A DNA stretch of 64,000 bases from CAZHYV01 sp964537055 (GTDB taxonomy: Bacteria; Myxococcota_A; Polyangia; Palsa-1104; JAEUJZ01). This document shows positions 41,743-50,114 of this stretch, piece after piece. A program made the translations under genes and the position numbers. Numbering within the stretch: the first letter of the stretch is position 1; the number at the start of each line of letters is the position of its first letter. The notes under the pieces were generated by a model. The model saw nothing but the letters and a program-made list of their open reading frames with translations. It made no database searches and was not told the origin of the DNA. The stretch is taken from the NCBI GenBank assembly GCA_964537055.1, contig CAZHYV010000005.1, forward strand, positions 1-64,000. The letters run 5' to 3'.

Positions 41743-44700
41743 ATGAGATCTTATCCATCTTACTTTCGACCAAAAAGATTCTCTTTAAGAAGATTGGCTG
41801 CCTTTTTTGGATTTATCTTCTTCCTTCTTGTCCCAAACTCATCCCAACAAGCGATGGCCGGGGATATCGATCTCTATTGGTATGAGATTGAAACCCCTCA
41901 TTTTCGTATTACCTACCATGACCCCTTAGGCAAAGCAGCCCAGCGGCTTGCGGTAGTGGCAGAGAAAGCGCACGAGGTATTGGCTCCTCTTCTCAAGCAT
42001 ACACCAAGGTTTCGGACCGAGGTTGTGCTTAGCGATGATGTGGACTTTTCAAACGGCTCGGCAACGCCCATCCTCTTTAACACCATCCATCTCTATCTAA
42101 CAGCCCCTGACAATCGTTCGGATCTAAACGACTACGATGATTGGCTTTGGAACCTGTTTGTACACGAGTATACACACATCCTGCACCTAGATACGGTAAA
42201 TGGCCTCCCAAGATGGGTGAATGAAATCCTTGGGCTTGGCATTAACAACTACTATACGCCCAACCAGTTTCAGCCTCGGTTCTTTATCGAGGGATTTGCC
42301 GTGGTCGAAGAAACCGATCTTAGCACCAGCGGCCGTCTGCGAAGCTCGCTGTTTGACATGTACCTACGGATGCAGACGCTGGAAAAACGCTTCCTGCGTC
42401 TTGACCAAGTCACCCACGAAACGCATTATTTCCCCTTTGGCAATGCGCCCTATTTGTACGGCTCTTTCTTTCTTCGCTATTTAGTCAAACGTTATGACCC
42501 CAATCTACTCCCTAAAATTTCGCATCGGTATGGAGGATGTTTTAACCCTCTTTGCTGGGTGCCCTACTTCTTGAGTAGCGCCCTTACGCATGTCACCAAG
42601 GATAAGCTTAGCTATAAGGACCTCTACCAAGACTTTCGCAAAGACATGGAAGCCAGGTACCAGACACAACAAGACAAGGTTCTTCAGCAAGGCCTGACAG
42701 AAACCCAAGCCCTGACGTCTGTCTTTGTAAAAGTAGATCGCCCCCTGTTTTCCAAAGATGGTCAATCAATCTATGTGATTGCCGCTCCCTTCCACCAAAG
42801 GCCAGGCATTTACCGTTATGAGGTATCCACCAAAACGCTTCGCAAAGAGTTCTACCTTGATGGCGGAGTAGGCCTCAGCCTTTCGAAGGACAACACCCTT
42901 GCTGCTTTAGGACAAAGGATTCCATTTCGTGCAAACTATGACTTCCATGATCTGGTGCTTTATTCATTTGCAAAACAACGTTTGGTTCCTTTAAGCCAGG
43001 GGTTACGTACAACGAACCCGGCGATTTCTCCCGACAAGCAAATGATTGCGTTTGAGGTAAATACCAGGGGAACCCGAAAGCTGGGCCTTCTCAAGATGCC
43101 TACGCAGGAAGAGCTTGCAACTGTTGATTCTGCGCATGCGAGCAATCCAGCCCATGTGACTGATTTGGCTCATGCGGCTGAGCTGGCTCATACGATCAAT
43201 CCAACCTACGTAGCCGTCCCAGAAGTTTGGAATGCCCATGCCTACAAGGAGGTGAGCTTCCCCTTGCCCCAGGCGGATTATGACCAAGTCTACACGCCTG
43301 TTTGGTCACCCGACGGGAGGAAGATTGCTTTCTCAATGTGGAAAGAGGGAGGCTATCGTGACATCTATCTCTACCACCTTGAAACAAAACGGCTTGTCCC
43401 CATTACGCAAGACCGAGCCATCGACATGGATCCAAAGTTTTCGCCAGACGGAAAATATCTCTATTTTGTTTCCGACCGGACGGGGATTTATAACTTGTAC
43501 GCTTATCGGTTTAGAGACCAAACCCTGTTGCAAGTGTCGAATGTGTTAAGCGGAGTGTTTGCTCCAGACATCTCTCCCGACGGCAAACGGTGCGCCTTTG
43601 TGGGGTTTTTCTCTGATGGGTTCCTCCTAGAGATGATGGAGCTGGATGAAAACCAATTCTGGGTTGCGGCTCCTGCACCCATGATTCGGGAAGAGGCTTC
43701 CCAAATCGAGCAGCCGCAAAGCCAGTTCCCAGTAAAGCGCTATCAGCCTGCCCGGACTCTCTTTCGTTCTGCCCTGTCTCTGCTTTCGCTCCGTCTTCCC
43801 ATTCTGTCAGCTCCAGGGCCCTATGGACAAAGTTTTGGGTTTCTCTTTCCTATGGAAGATGTAGTCGGATGGCACCGCTTTGACGTAGGCATTGCCTTTT
43901 CTACGGGCCGCGCCGATGCCGTTGAGGCGACAGTTGGGTATCAGTATCTAGGATTATGGAATCCAATTTATATCCAAGCCACAAGAAGCCTAAATCCCCG
44001 GTATGGTTGGCTTACCACCCAGGGATACCGTACCTATGATGAAGAGACCTGGTCTCTCTCGTTCGGTACGGATCTTCCGGTATACCGAGGCCCAATCCGA
44101 TCCTTTACCGTCTCATTAGGGTACCAGCTCTCGTATACCCGAGACATCAGTCCACCGCTATATGTAGAGCCTTTCGAGCAAATCCTGCAGGGACCGCAGA
44201 CGGGCCGTTTTTCTACGGTAGAGCTCGGCCTTTTTTATTCAGATGCAAGGCGGTTTATTTACTCGATTGGCCCTGAGCAGGGACGGGTGATTAGCTTTGT
44301 GATGGCGTTGGCAAACCCTGCTTGGGGCTCGCAATACCAAGTCTATACGTTTCAGGGGCGGATTACGCAGTACATCCAGATTCCTTGGCCGTTTGCTTGG
44401 GCAAAAAATCATGTGCTTTCGCTAACGTATCGGGGTGGATATAGCATGGGTGATTTAAGTCACCGTGGGGTGTTTTATGTGGGTGGGTTTCCTAGCGTCC
44501 TTTCGGTGCTGCAAAATCTCACCTCGGGAAGATTCCTTGGGCAACCGACCCTCCGAGGCTACGCGCCCAACTCTTTCTTTGGGGAACAGATGCATATACT
44601 GAATGTCGAGTACCGGTTCCCCATTGTTTGGATCGAGCGTGGTTATGGAACGCTTCCGTTTTATCTTTCTCGACTACATGGGGCTTTGTATTTGGACTAC

Positions 44701-44880
44701 GGAGGTGCTTTTTCAAAGGCATTCTCCTTCGACAAATTTGGTCTGGGGCTGGGGCTTGAATTGCGTCTAGATGCGTCGCTTCTATACTTTTTGCCATTCA
44801 CCTTGCAACTTGGGTATGCCCACGGCTTTTTTCAGCGAGGGGAAGACCAAGTTTATTTATTAGTAAACCAGAGGTTTTAG
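41743..44880 (+). CDS. Outer-membrane protein: HExxH peptidase domain, TolB-like propeller and BamA-like barrel
   Basis: A 1045-residue exported protein with a signal at about 18-39. Residues 45-300 resemble gluzincin peptidases, with H141-E-Y-T-H145 and E183 in 'FIEGFAVVEE' as zinc site. Residues 330-640 hold PD40/TolB propeller blades ('PVWSPDGRKIAFS', 'PKFSPDGKYLYFVS', 'PDISPDGKRCAFVG'). The C-terminal 350 residues are alternating strands like a bacterial surface antigen/Omp85 barrel, ending in Phe. A degenerate Ala-His repeat (43119-43205) interrupts the propeller. It may be a surface protease. The role is not known. Confidence 0.8.
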   Translation: MRSYPSYFRPKRFSLRRLAAFFGFIFFLLVPNSSQQAMAGDIDLYWYEIETPHFRITYHDPLGKAAQRLAVVAEKAHEVLAPLLKHTPRFRTEVVLSDDVDFSNGSATPILFNTIHLYLTAPDNRSDLNDYDDWLWNLFVHEYTHILHLDTVNGLPRWVNEILGLGINNYYTPNQFQPRFFIEGFAVVEETDLSTSGRLRSSLFDMYLRMQTLEKRFLRLDQVTHETHYFPFGNAPYLYGSFFLRYLVKRYDPNLLPKISHRYGGCFNPLCWVPYFLSSALTHVTKDKLSYKDLYQDFRKDMEARYQTQQDKVLQQGLTETQALTSVFVKVDRPLFSKDGQSIYVIAAPFHQRPGIYRYEVSTKTLRKEFYLDGGVGLSLSKDNTLAALGQRIPFRANYDFHDLVLYSFAKQRLVPLSQGLRTTNPAISPDKQMIAFEVNTRGTRKLGLLKMPTQEELATVDSAHASNPAHVTDLAHAAELAHTINPTYVAVPEVWNAHAYKEVSFPLPQADYDQVYTPVWSPDGRKIAFSMWKEGGYRDIYLYHLETKRLVPITQDRAIDMDPKFSPDGKYLYFVSDRTGIYNLYAYRFRDQTLLQVSNVLSGVFAPDISPDGKRCAFVGFFSDGFLLEMMELDENQFWVAAPAPMIREEASQIEQPQSQFPVKRYQPARTLFRSALSLLSLRLPILSAPGPYGQSFGFLFPMEDVVGWHRFDVGIAFSTGRADAVEATVGYQYLGLWNPIYIQATRSLNPRYGWLTTQGYRTYDEETWSLSFGTDLPVYRGPIRSFTVSLGYQLSYTRDISPPLYVEPFEQILQGPQTGRFSTVELGLFYSDARRFIYSIGPEQGRVISFVMALANPAWGSQYQVYTFQGRITQYIQIPWPFAWAKNHVLSLTYRGGYSMGDLSHRGVFYVGGFPSVLSVLQNLTSGRFLGQPTLRGYAPNSFFGEQMHILNVEYRFPIVWIERGYGTLPFYLSRLHGALYLDYGGAFSKAFSFDKFGLGLGLELRLDASLLYFLPFTLQLGYAHGFFQRGEDQVYLLVNQRF
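43119..43205 (+). repeat. Degenerate Ala-His repeat insertion in the propeller domain
   Basis: The coding sequence repeats GC(T/C/G)CAT-type codon pairs at short intervals, producing 'SAHASNPAHVTDLAHAAELAH'. It looks like a slippage-generated insertion between propeller blades. Confidence 0.5.
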
Positions 44881-45054
44881 TCAAACTTTCTTAAAAAGTT
44901 GGCAAAAGGCAAGCCGAAGAACACCTATGAAGGCAAGGTGGAGAGCTGCTATTGTGGTCGGCTTGTTTAAAATTTAGGCATAAACACCTACGATGGGATA
45001 GAAGAAGTCTAATTTTATTCGACCTTCCCTATAGACTTAAAGGTTCAAAGCCAT
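44881..45054. other. Intergenic between convergent genes
   Basis: No gene or clear terminator is seen. Confidence 0.3.
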
Positions 45055-45924
45055 CTACGGTAACATCCTCGAGCTTTCAGAGGATGTTCTTGTTCCGATC
45101 CAGCCGCGTGCTCTGGTAAGTTCAACCTGATCAATCGAGTCAATCTGATGTCCTGCTTTCTCACAAGCTTTCTTAAAGAATCGATCTAACGCCCCGGCAG
45201 ACACCAAATATCCAGCGTCATTCCTCCAGGTATTGAAAAAAAGAACCATTCTTTTTTCATTATTGCTGGGAAACAAGCGGCCCAAAAGTCCTGTGAGGAC
45301 AGGAAAGATCGGATAAGTTTGGAAAATAATCACCGAAGGAATACTCAGCGCATGCTCTGCAGCCATCGAGTGTACAGAACGAATGTGTGAGTATTTGGTT
45401 AGATCCAACTCCTCCCAATCTCTTCCTCGATAGACCAAAATTTTGCCCTTAGACTCGATCCGCAGCTGCCGAACTCCGATCCGGCTATAAAGGAGACTTA
45501 GAAGCGCACCTCCCAAAGGCACCGGCAAAACCATCCAATGTTGGGTTAATATCGCCGCTGTGGCAGCAATTAAGAACACACCCATAAATACAAACGCTAC
45601 ATAGGCACGAGAACAGAGAGTGCCTGAAATTTCTTTTTCCCGATTCACCACGTAATGTCGAGGTTTGTTGGGAGATAGCGCCAATTTTACCTCTTGCCTA
45701 ACAGCCTCGGCAAGGTCACGCGCAGTCTCTGCGCTGGTTTCACTTCCGTCTACAATAACGGCAAGTTCTGTTGCTACATCGGTAAGTTCCTTTTGAATGT
45801 CTCCTAAACTGGACAAAGCAAGAGTAGGATTCGATGGCACCCGTCCAGCCTGTTTTTCGATCTCGGCTTGCGCCAGAATTTCTAATCTTTCATTAAGCCA
45901 TTCTTCTCGCGATATTTCACTCAT
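45055..45924 (-). CDS. Hypothetical membrane protein
   Basis: A 289-residue protein starting at ATG 45924 (ATG 45939 also possible). The N-terminal 95 residues are charged and helical, probably coiled coil. Two transmembrane helices ('AYVAFVFMGVFLIAATAAIL' and the next) lie at about 110-150. A beta-rich cytoplasmic domain follows ('KGKILVYRGRDWEELDL'), then a C-terminal helical region. No family is recognised. It precedes a DNA methyltransferase gene region but is separated by about 140 bp. Confidence 0.65.
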   Translation of the reverse strand: MSEISREEWLNERLEILAQAEIEKQAGRVPSNPTLALSSLGDIQKELTDVATELAVIVDGSETSAETARDLAEAVRQEVKLALSPNKPRHYVVNREKEISGTLCSRAYVAFVFMGVFLIAATAAILTQHWMVLPVPLGGALLSLLYSRIGVRQLRIESKGKILVYRGRDWEELDLTKYSHIRSVHSMAAEHALSIPSVIIFQTYPIFPVLTGLLGRLFPSNNEKRMVLFFNTWRNDAGYLVSAGALDRFFKKACEKAGHQIDSIDQVELTRARGWIGTRTSSESSRMLP

Positions 45925-46064
45925 AGCTTTCCTCAGCATGCAGCTTAGGTTGGTTCGTACAAAGATTGGTTAGCACAAGGAGCAGAATATACCATTTTAG
46001 ACAAATGGTCTAAGCTATCTCGCTTGGTTTACATCCTTAATAGAATTTCGACCGAGTCCCAACA

Positions 46065-47453
46065 TTATTTTTGCAGCTGGATCAGGTGCTCTTTGCGAGT
46101 ATAAGTTTGTCCAAGCACTTCTGACGAAGTATCCACAAACTCAGCCGAGCAGCTTGCCAAAAAGCGAAGACCTCCCAACGCGGCTGCCTTTAGAATGGGT
46201 TCATCTCCTCGTACACTGCTCTTTTGTAGCCACGAGTCTCCAACGACAATATACGCAACCCCTCCAGGCTTGAGTACGCGGGCAGCACCCTGGATCCATC
46301 TTGTAGTATCGTCAAGATATCTTTGCTTGAGTGCTTCTAGGGGAGCTTCGGCATTTTCTCTTCGGCTCGCCATCTCGCTTGCTTGCATCTTCGAGTCATC
46401 CAGCAATAACCAGGCCGCCCTTCGTCTTTGATGCTCGGCGTAGTTATAAATCCCCAAGTATGGGGGCGAAGTACAGATAATATCAACTGAGGACGAAGGG
46501 ATCTCTTTTTCCCAATGTACAATTTCCCTCGCATCTCCTTGAAAGACTCTGGACTTGGGTGTTTGCGGTGGGACCTTAGCAGAGAACTCCTTGTGGAGCC
46601 GTAGTACCTCTTCCGTTCGTTTCCAAAACCACTTTGTAAATTGCCCCGGGCCTATGGTTTTTGTTCGCAGCTCGCCTCTCGACTCTGATGTTTGCCTAGA
46701 TGCCTTAATTACTAGCGAGGAGAAGATAAGCAGCAGGGCTTCATACAAAGGCCGGTCTTTTGACTTGAGAGGCTCTATCTCTTCTCGCAAGCCACAAAGC
46801 TCAAGATAGACATGGGGTTCGTAATACGCTTGCTCGTCCCAGTTCAATCTCGGCTTTTTTCTTGCCTGGACCCGCTCTAACGAACGCTGGCAGATCGCCT
46901 GTGCTTGTGTGGCTAGCGATGTCCGCATCGATTCTGGCATGGGGGTTGCTTTAAACTTGGTGAGCATCACCGACAGGGGGCTAATATCAACCCCAATGCC
47001 TTGGGCCCCAAGAAGGCTGGTCTCTACCAGGGTGGTTCCACTTCCCACAAATGGATCTAGCACTACCTGGCCTTGAGATATTTCTTTCAGGAGGGACCGC
47101 ACCACCATGGGATCCATTCGGGCAGCATAGCTGTGAAAGAGATGCGTCGATAAAAGCGCCTCACTCTCGGAAGAGAACCGCTCGGACACAGGAACAGGAG
47201 GCTTTGTAAAAGCAGACCGAAGCCGCGCGGCAAGGGTTTTTTCACCTTGGCAAGAAACGTTGGCTACTCGGGCAGAGAAGGAATGCCGGCGTTGGGACTG
47301 CATGAAGGGTTGGGGCCGGCGGGGTTGGGAATGAGCGAAAGGCGATTGGGGCTGCCAAAGTTGTGGGCGCGACAAAGATGGCCGTTTTGAGAAAGGCTTC
47401 CTCTTTGGGGGAACGTTCGAATTTGTCGTCTTTCTCATCGATTGGCCTTTCAT
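46065..47453 (-). CDS. DNA methyltransferase (N4/N6 amino-methylase type)
   Basis: A 462-residue methyltransferase starting at ATG 47453, which overlaps the stop of the upstream permease gene as ATGA. SAM-binding motif I 'VLDPFVGSGTT' is at about 132-141, followed by 'GIGVDISPLSVML'. Catalytic motif IV 'TSPPYLGIYNY' (SPPY 329-332) lies after it. SPPY is common in N4-cytosine and some N6-adenine methylases. A Pro/Gln/Arg-rich N-terminal 60 residues look disordered. No restriction gene is adjacent, so it is an orphan methylase here. Target sequence is unknown. The frame is open upstream into the permease gene, but that part is a shadow. Confidence 0.85.
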   Translation of the reverse strand: MKGQSMRKTTNSNVPPKRKPFSKRPSLSRPQLWQPQSPFAHSQPRRPQPFMQSQRRHSFSARVANVSCQGEKTLAARLRSAFTKPPVPVSERFSSESEALLSTHLFHSYAARMDPMVVRSLLKEISQGQVVLDPFVGSGTTLVETSLLGAQGIGVDISPLSVMLTKFKATPMPESMRTSLATQAQAICQRSLERVQARKKPRLNWDEQAYYEPHVYLELCGLREEIEPLKSKDRPLYEALLLIFSSLVIKASRQTSESRGELRTKTIGPGQFTKWFWKRTEEVLRLHKEFSAKVPPQTPKSRVFQGDAREIVHWEKEIPSSSVDIICTSPPYLGIYNYAEHQRRRAAWLLLDDSKMQASEMASRRENAEAPLEALKQRYLDDTTRWIQGAARVLKPGGVAYIVVGDSWLQKSSVRGDEPILKAAALGGLRFLASCSAEFVDTSSEVLGQTYTRKEHLIQLQK

Positions 47454-48958
47454 CGCAACCCATCGACAGGACGAAGGGTGGCCGCATTTTTCGCTGTAGG
47501 CAGCATCGCGAATAACACAAGAACTTGGACAAATCCAAACAGCAGCATAATCTCTTTGATGCTGATCAAAATGGGCCACTGCGTGATATAAAACACTCCC
47601 TCTAGCATAGGAAGTCCATACCAGCTTAACAACTGGCAAAACACCACCGCCAGCAAAACGCCCATGGCTGTTCCTACAAAGCCCACAAAGCTCCCCAGCA
47701 ACGTAAAAATGAGAAGCACGTCTCCATCGGTCATCCCTAGCGTTTTTAGGATCGCAATCTCGCTTGTCTTTTCGGCAAATAGCATCTTGCCCTGCGCCAC
47801 CAGACCCGAGGTAGCAACAAGCAGAATCATCCCCAGCATCACAAACATTCCCCACCTTTGCATGTCCATCATTTCAAGCATAACATGGTTCTTAGGTTTC
47901 CAGTCGTCGAGCTGGTACTGCGGCTCTGGCCCACCCTCGTTCATAGCATTTTTTAACCTCTGTTCATAAAGTGGGTTGCTCTCAAACACGTTGAGCTTTA
48001 CGTCAATTCCTCCGATGACATCATCCACTTGCATGATCTTCTGAACGTCAGCAAGCCGCATATAGATGTAATTTGCGTCCTGTTCGTAGTTGCCTGTATC
48101 AAAAATTCCAACGACCCGCACTCGAAGCCTCGTAGGAACGGTACCCATAGGGGTAATTTCAGGGAAAGGAGCAAGCAGATCAATCTCACTCCCTAAAGAA
48201 ATGAGCTCTCCTTCTCCGCGAGATAAATCAAGGGCCAACTGTTTTCCAATGACAACCCCTGGCAGTTTCGTGCTGATCTGACTCTCTTGTTCTGAAGATT
48301 TCCCCTTAAGCTCTGAGAGGGTCATTCCTGGTTTGTACAGATTCTTCAGGCTTCCTAAAGTCATTTGCTCGTCAATCTCGGTCGCTTTCGCAAGCGCATC
48401 CGGATCAACGCCACACAGGATAAAGCGCCATCGCAGATTCCTGGTAATGATCTCGGTCTCTAGATAAGGAGACGCTGCAAGGACGAGGTTGGTCTTTTCT
48501 AGCCTCTTCAGAAGCTCCTGGTACTGTTCGATGTATCCCTTTCCCTTGGGCTTAATCGTCATGTGCGCCTGGTCCCCAAGCAACCTTTGATGAATGTCCT
48601 TATACATGGCGGTCAAGAGAGAGCTTGTCGTAATCAGCGCCCCGGTGCCAATCACCACACCAAACATAGAAATGGTGGTAAACACGGTCAAGCGCGCAAA
48701 CAGTTCGACAAAGATGATGCTGAGTATCGTTAACACGGGGCCAATGTACTTTCCATAAACAAAGAAAGGGAACAATACCTCCATCGAGAGAGGGGCCTCC
48801 ATGCCCTTTGCCACCACAAGATAATCTGCAAGAAAAATTCCCAGCGTGATCAGCAAAAAGCAAAGAGGAACCAGCCGGGCGTACCCCATCCCCCTTCGTT
48901 TTCGGAGGATCTTGAGGTACCGCAAAGCAACCAGGGAGATCGGGGAGAAAGCGCTCAT
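47450..48958 (-). CDS. LolC/LolE-like ABC permease (FtsX family)
   Basis: A 502-residue inner-membrane protein with four main transmembrane helices plus extra N-terminal ones, and a large periplasmic domain. 'ISMFGVVIGTGALITTSSL' after the first membrane part and 'EIAILKTLGMTDGDVLLIF' near the end are FtsX/LolCE marks, with the final 'PVDGLR'. In the Lol system such permeases extract outer-membrane lipoproteins for LolA. No lolD is adjacent. TTG 48991 is an alternative start. It resembles the permease at 52829-54316 and may be its partner. Confidence 0.8.
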   Translation of the reverse strand: MSAFSPISLVALRYLKILRKRRGMGYARLVPLCFLLITLGIFLADYLVVAKGMEAPLSMEVLFPFFVYGKYIGPVLTILSIIFVELFARLTVFTTISMFGVVIGTGALITTSSLLTAMYKDIHQRLLGDQAHMTIKPKGKGYIEQYQELLKRLEKTNLVLAASPYLETEIITRNLRWRFILCGVDPDALAKATEIDEQMTLGSLKNLYKPGMTLSELKGKSSEQESQISTKLPGVVIGKQLALDLSRGEGELISLGSEIDLLAPFPEITPMGTVPTRLRVRVVGIFDTGNYEQDANYIYMRLADVQKIMQVDDVIGGIDVKLNVFESNPLYEQRLKNAMNEGGPEPQYQLDDWKPKNHVMLEMMDMQRWGMFVMLGMILLVATSGLVAQGKMLFAEKTSEIAILKTLGMTDGDVLLIFTLLGSFVGFVGTAMGVLLAVVFCQLLSWYGLPMLEGVFYITQWPILISIKEIMLLFGFVQVLVLFAMLPTAKNAATLRPVDGLR

Positions 48959-49123
48959 AGCGAGATGATTAAACCTAAAGTTCTTCTGCAAAGCAAGAGA
49001 GGAACGAGGTGATGCCTTTGTAACAACAGCCCCAATCTTTTAGAAAAGACGCAATCTTCTGTATTTTTTGCGATTTTTTATATTGGCCTTGCAAATCGCC
49101 TACCTTATGCTAAATTTCCTTAC

Positions 49124-49315
49124 ATGGACAGACAAACTCCCTACCACCGGAATATTTGGTCTGCAGTCGCGATTGCCATTCTTACGATAATTACTGCGTG
49201 CGGAGTGGGTACGCCTTCTGAAAAAGCAGTATCTACGACCCCAAAGGGTGCTGTTACTCCAGCAACGAAGAGTATCGATTGTACATCTTTCTCTCAGGCT
49301 GTGCTTGCCAAGTGA
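49124..49315 (+). CDS. Small putative lipoprotein
   Basis: A 63-residue protein with signal peptide and lipobox 'ITAC' (C26, then Gly) and a short Thr/Pro/Lys-rich tail with one Cys. No strong ribosome-binding site is seen, so it could be a truncated or non-functional gene. Small entericidin-like lipoproteins are similar in size, but no family is recognised. Confidence 0.45.
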   Translation: MDRQTPYHRNIWSAVAIAILTIITACGVGTPSEKAVSTTPKGAVTPATKSIDCTSFSQAVLAK

Positions 49316-49488
49316 AATCGGCCATCTGCCATTCACAGGCAGTTGATGTCCTAGAAGTAAATGTTACGTTAACGCTAAGTTTACTAAGAGAAGAAGGATT
49401 CTCTTAGCTAGTTCTGAAGTTGAAAAAGTCGTTTCCTTGCTGACACTTCCTCAGAACAAGGTTTTATTATCTTATCTTCGAATAAACA
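49316..49488. other. Intergenic, no gene seen
   Basis: No clear feature. It contains an AGAGAATCC-like inverted pair near 49388-49405 (TTAGTTTACTAAGAG region), too weak to call. Confidence 0.25.
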
Positions 49489-50085
49489 ATGTGGGACTTA
49501 GGCATGATAAATTTTTATACTGGACCTAACAAGCTTAACCTCCTTTCCCGAAACACGCTTTTCCATCTTCGAAAGCTTATGCTCGTGGCCATCCTCGCAG
49601 TACTTGGCGGGTGCAAAACTCCGCCCAGTGGAATGCTAGGAGTAAAATGGGGAGACAATGCATCCAAGGTGGCAACGTCTTTAGGGATGGTTTGCAACAC
49701 TTGGGAGCCATGGGAAGGGGGACACGCTTTCTCCACCTGTTTTGACACCACATCGAAGGCTCGCTTCTTCGGCGAGGAGGCATACGTACGCTTGTTTCAA
49801 AAAGATGGGCAACTGGTTGGCCTCTCGTTGCGATTCTTAAAATGTGATGATCATCAGATCCAGAGTTTGCGAGATGCAGTGCGCAAGGAGTTCCACCTCA
49901 AAGGTTCAGCTAACGAAAATCCCTACGAGATTTTTTCGAACCACGCGCTCGTCCATTTCTCGCAAGCTCGTAGCGACATGACCTGCACGCTCACCGTTGC
50001 TGGATCGACCTTCGGAGCGGACTTTGAGAAATACTTGCTTGCTCAGGGACTAAGCAATCTAAGCCGAGAGCTTCGCCCCAATTAA
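49489..50085 (+). CDS. Hypothetical lipoprotein
   Basis: A 198-residue putative lipoprotein; a long N-terminal region ends in 'VAILAVLGGC' with lipidated Cys at about 42 followed by Lys. The ATG at 49504 gives a shorter leader. The mature domain ('MLGVKWGDNASKVATSLGM', 'GLSLRFLKCDDHQIQSLRDAV') is alpha/beta with scattered Cys. No family is recognised. It converges with priA. Confidence 0.6.
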   Translation: MWDLGMINFYTGPNKLNLLSRNTLFHLRKLMLVAILAVLGGCKTPPSGMLGVKWGDNASKVATSLGMVCNTWEPWEGGHAFSTCFDTTSKARFFGEEAYVRLFQKDGQLVGLSLRFLKCDDHQIQSLRDAVRKEFHLKGSANENPYEIFSNHALVHFSQARSDMTCTLTVAGSTFGADFEKYLLAQGLSNLSRELRPN

Positions 50086-50114
50086 TGCCAGGGTGAGTGC
50101 TCGTCCCATCCCTT

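Noticed and set aside
47454..47855. Upstream extension of the methyltransferase frame
   Set aside because: It lies inside the permease gene in another frame, has atypical composition and is explained by the ATGA overlap at 47450-47453.
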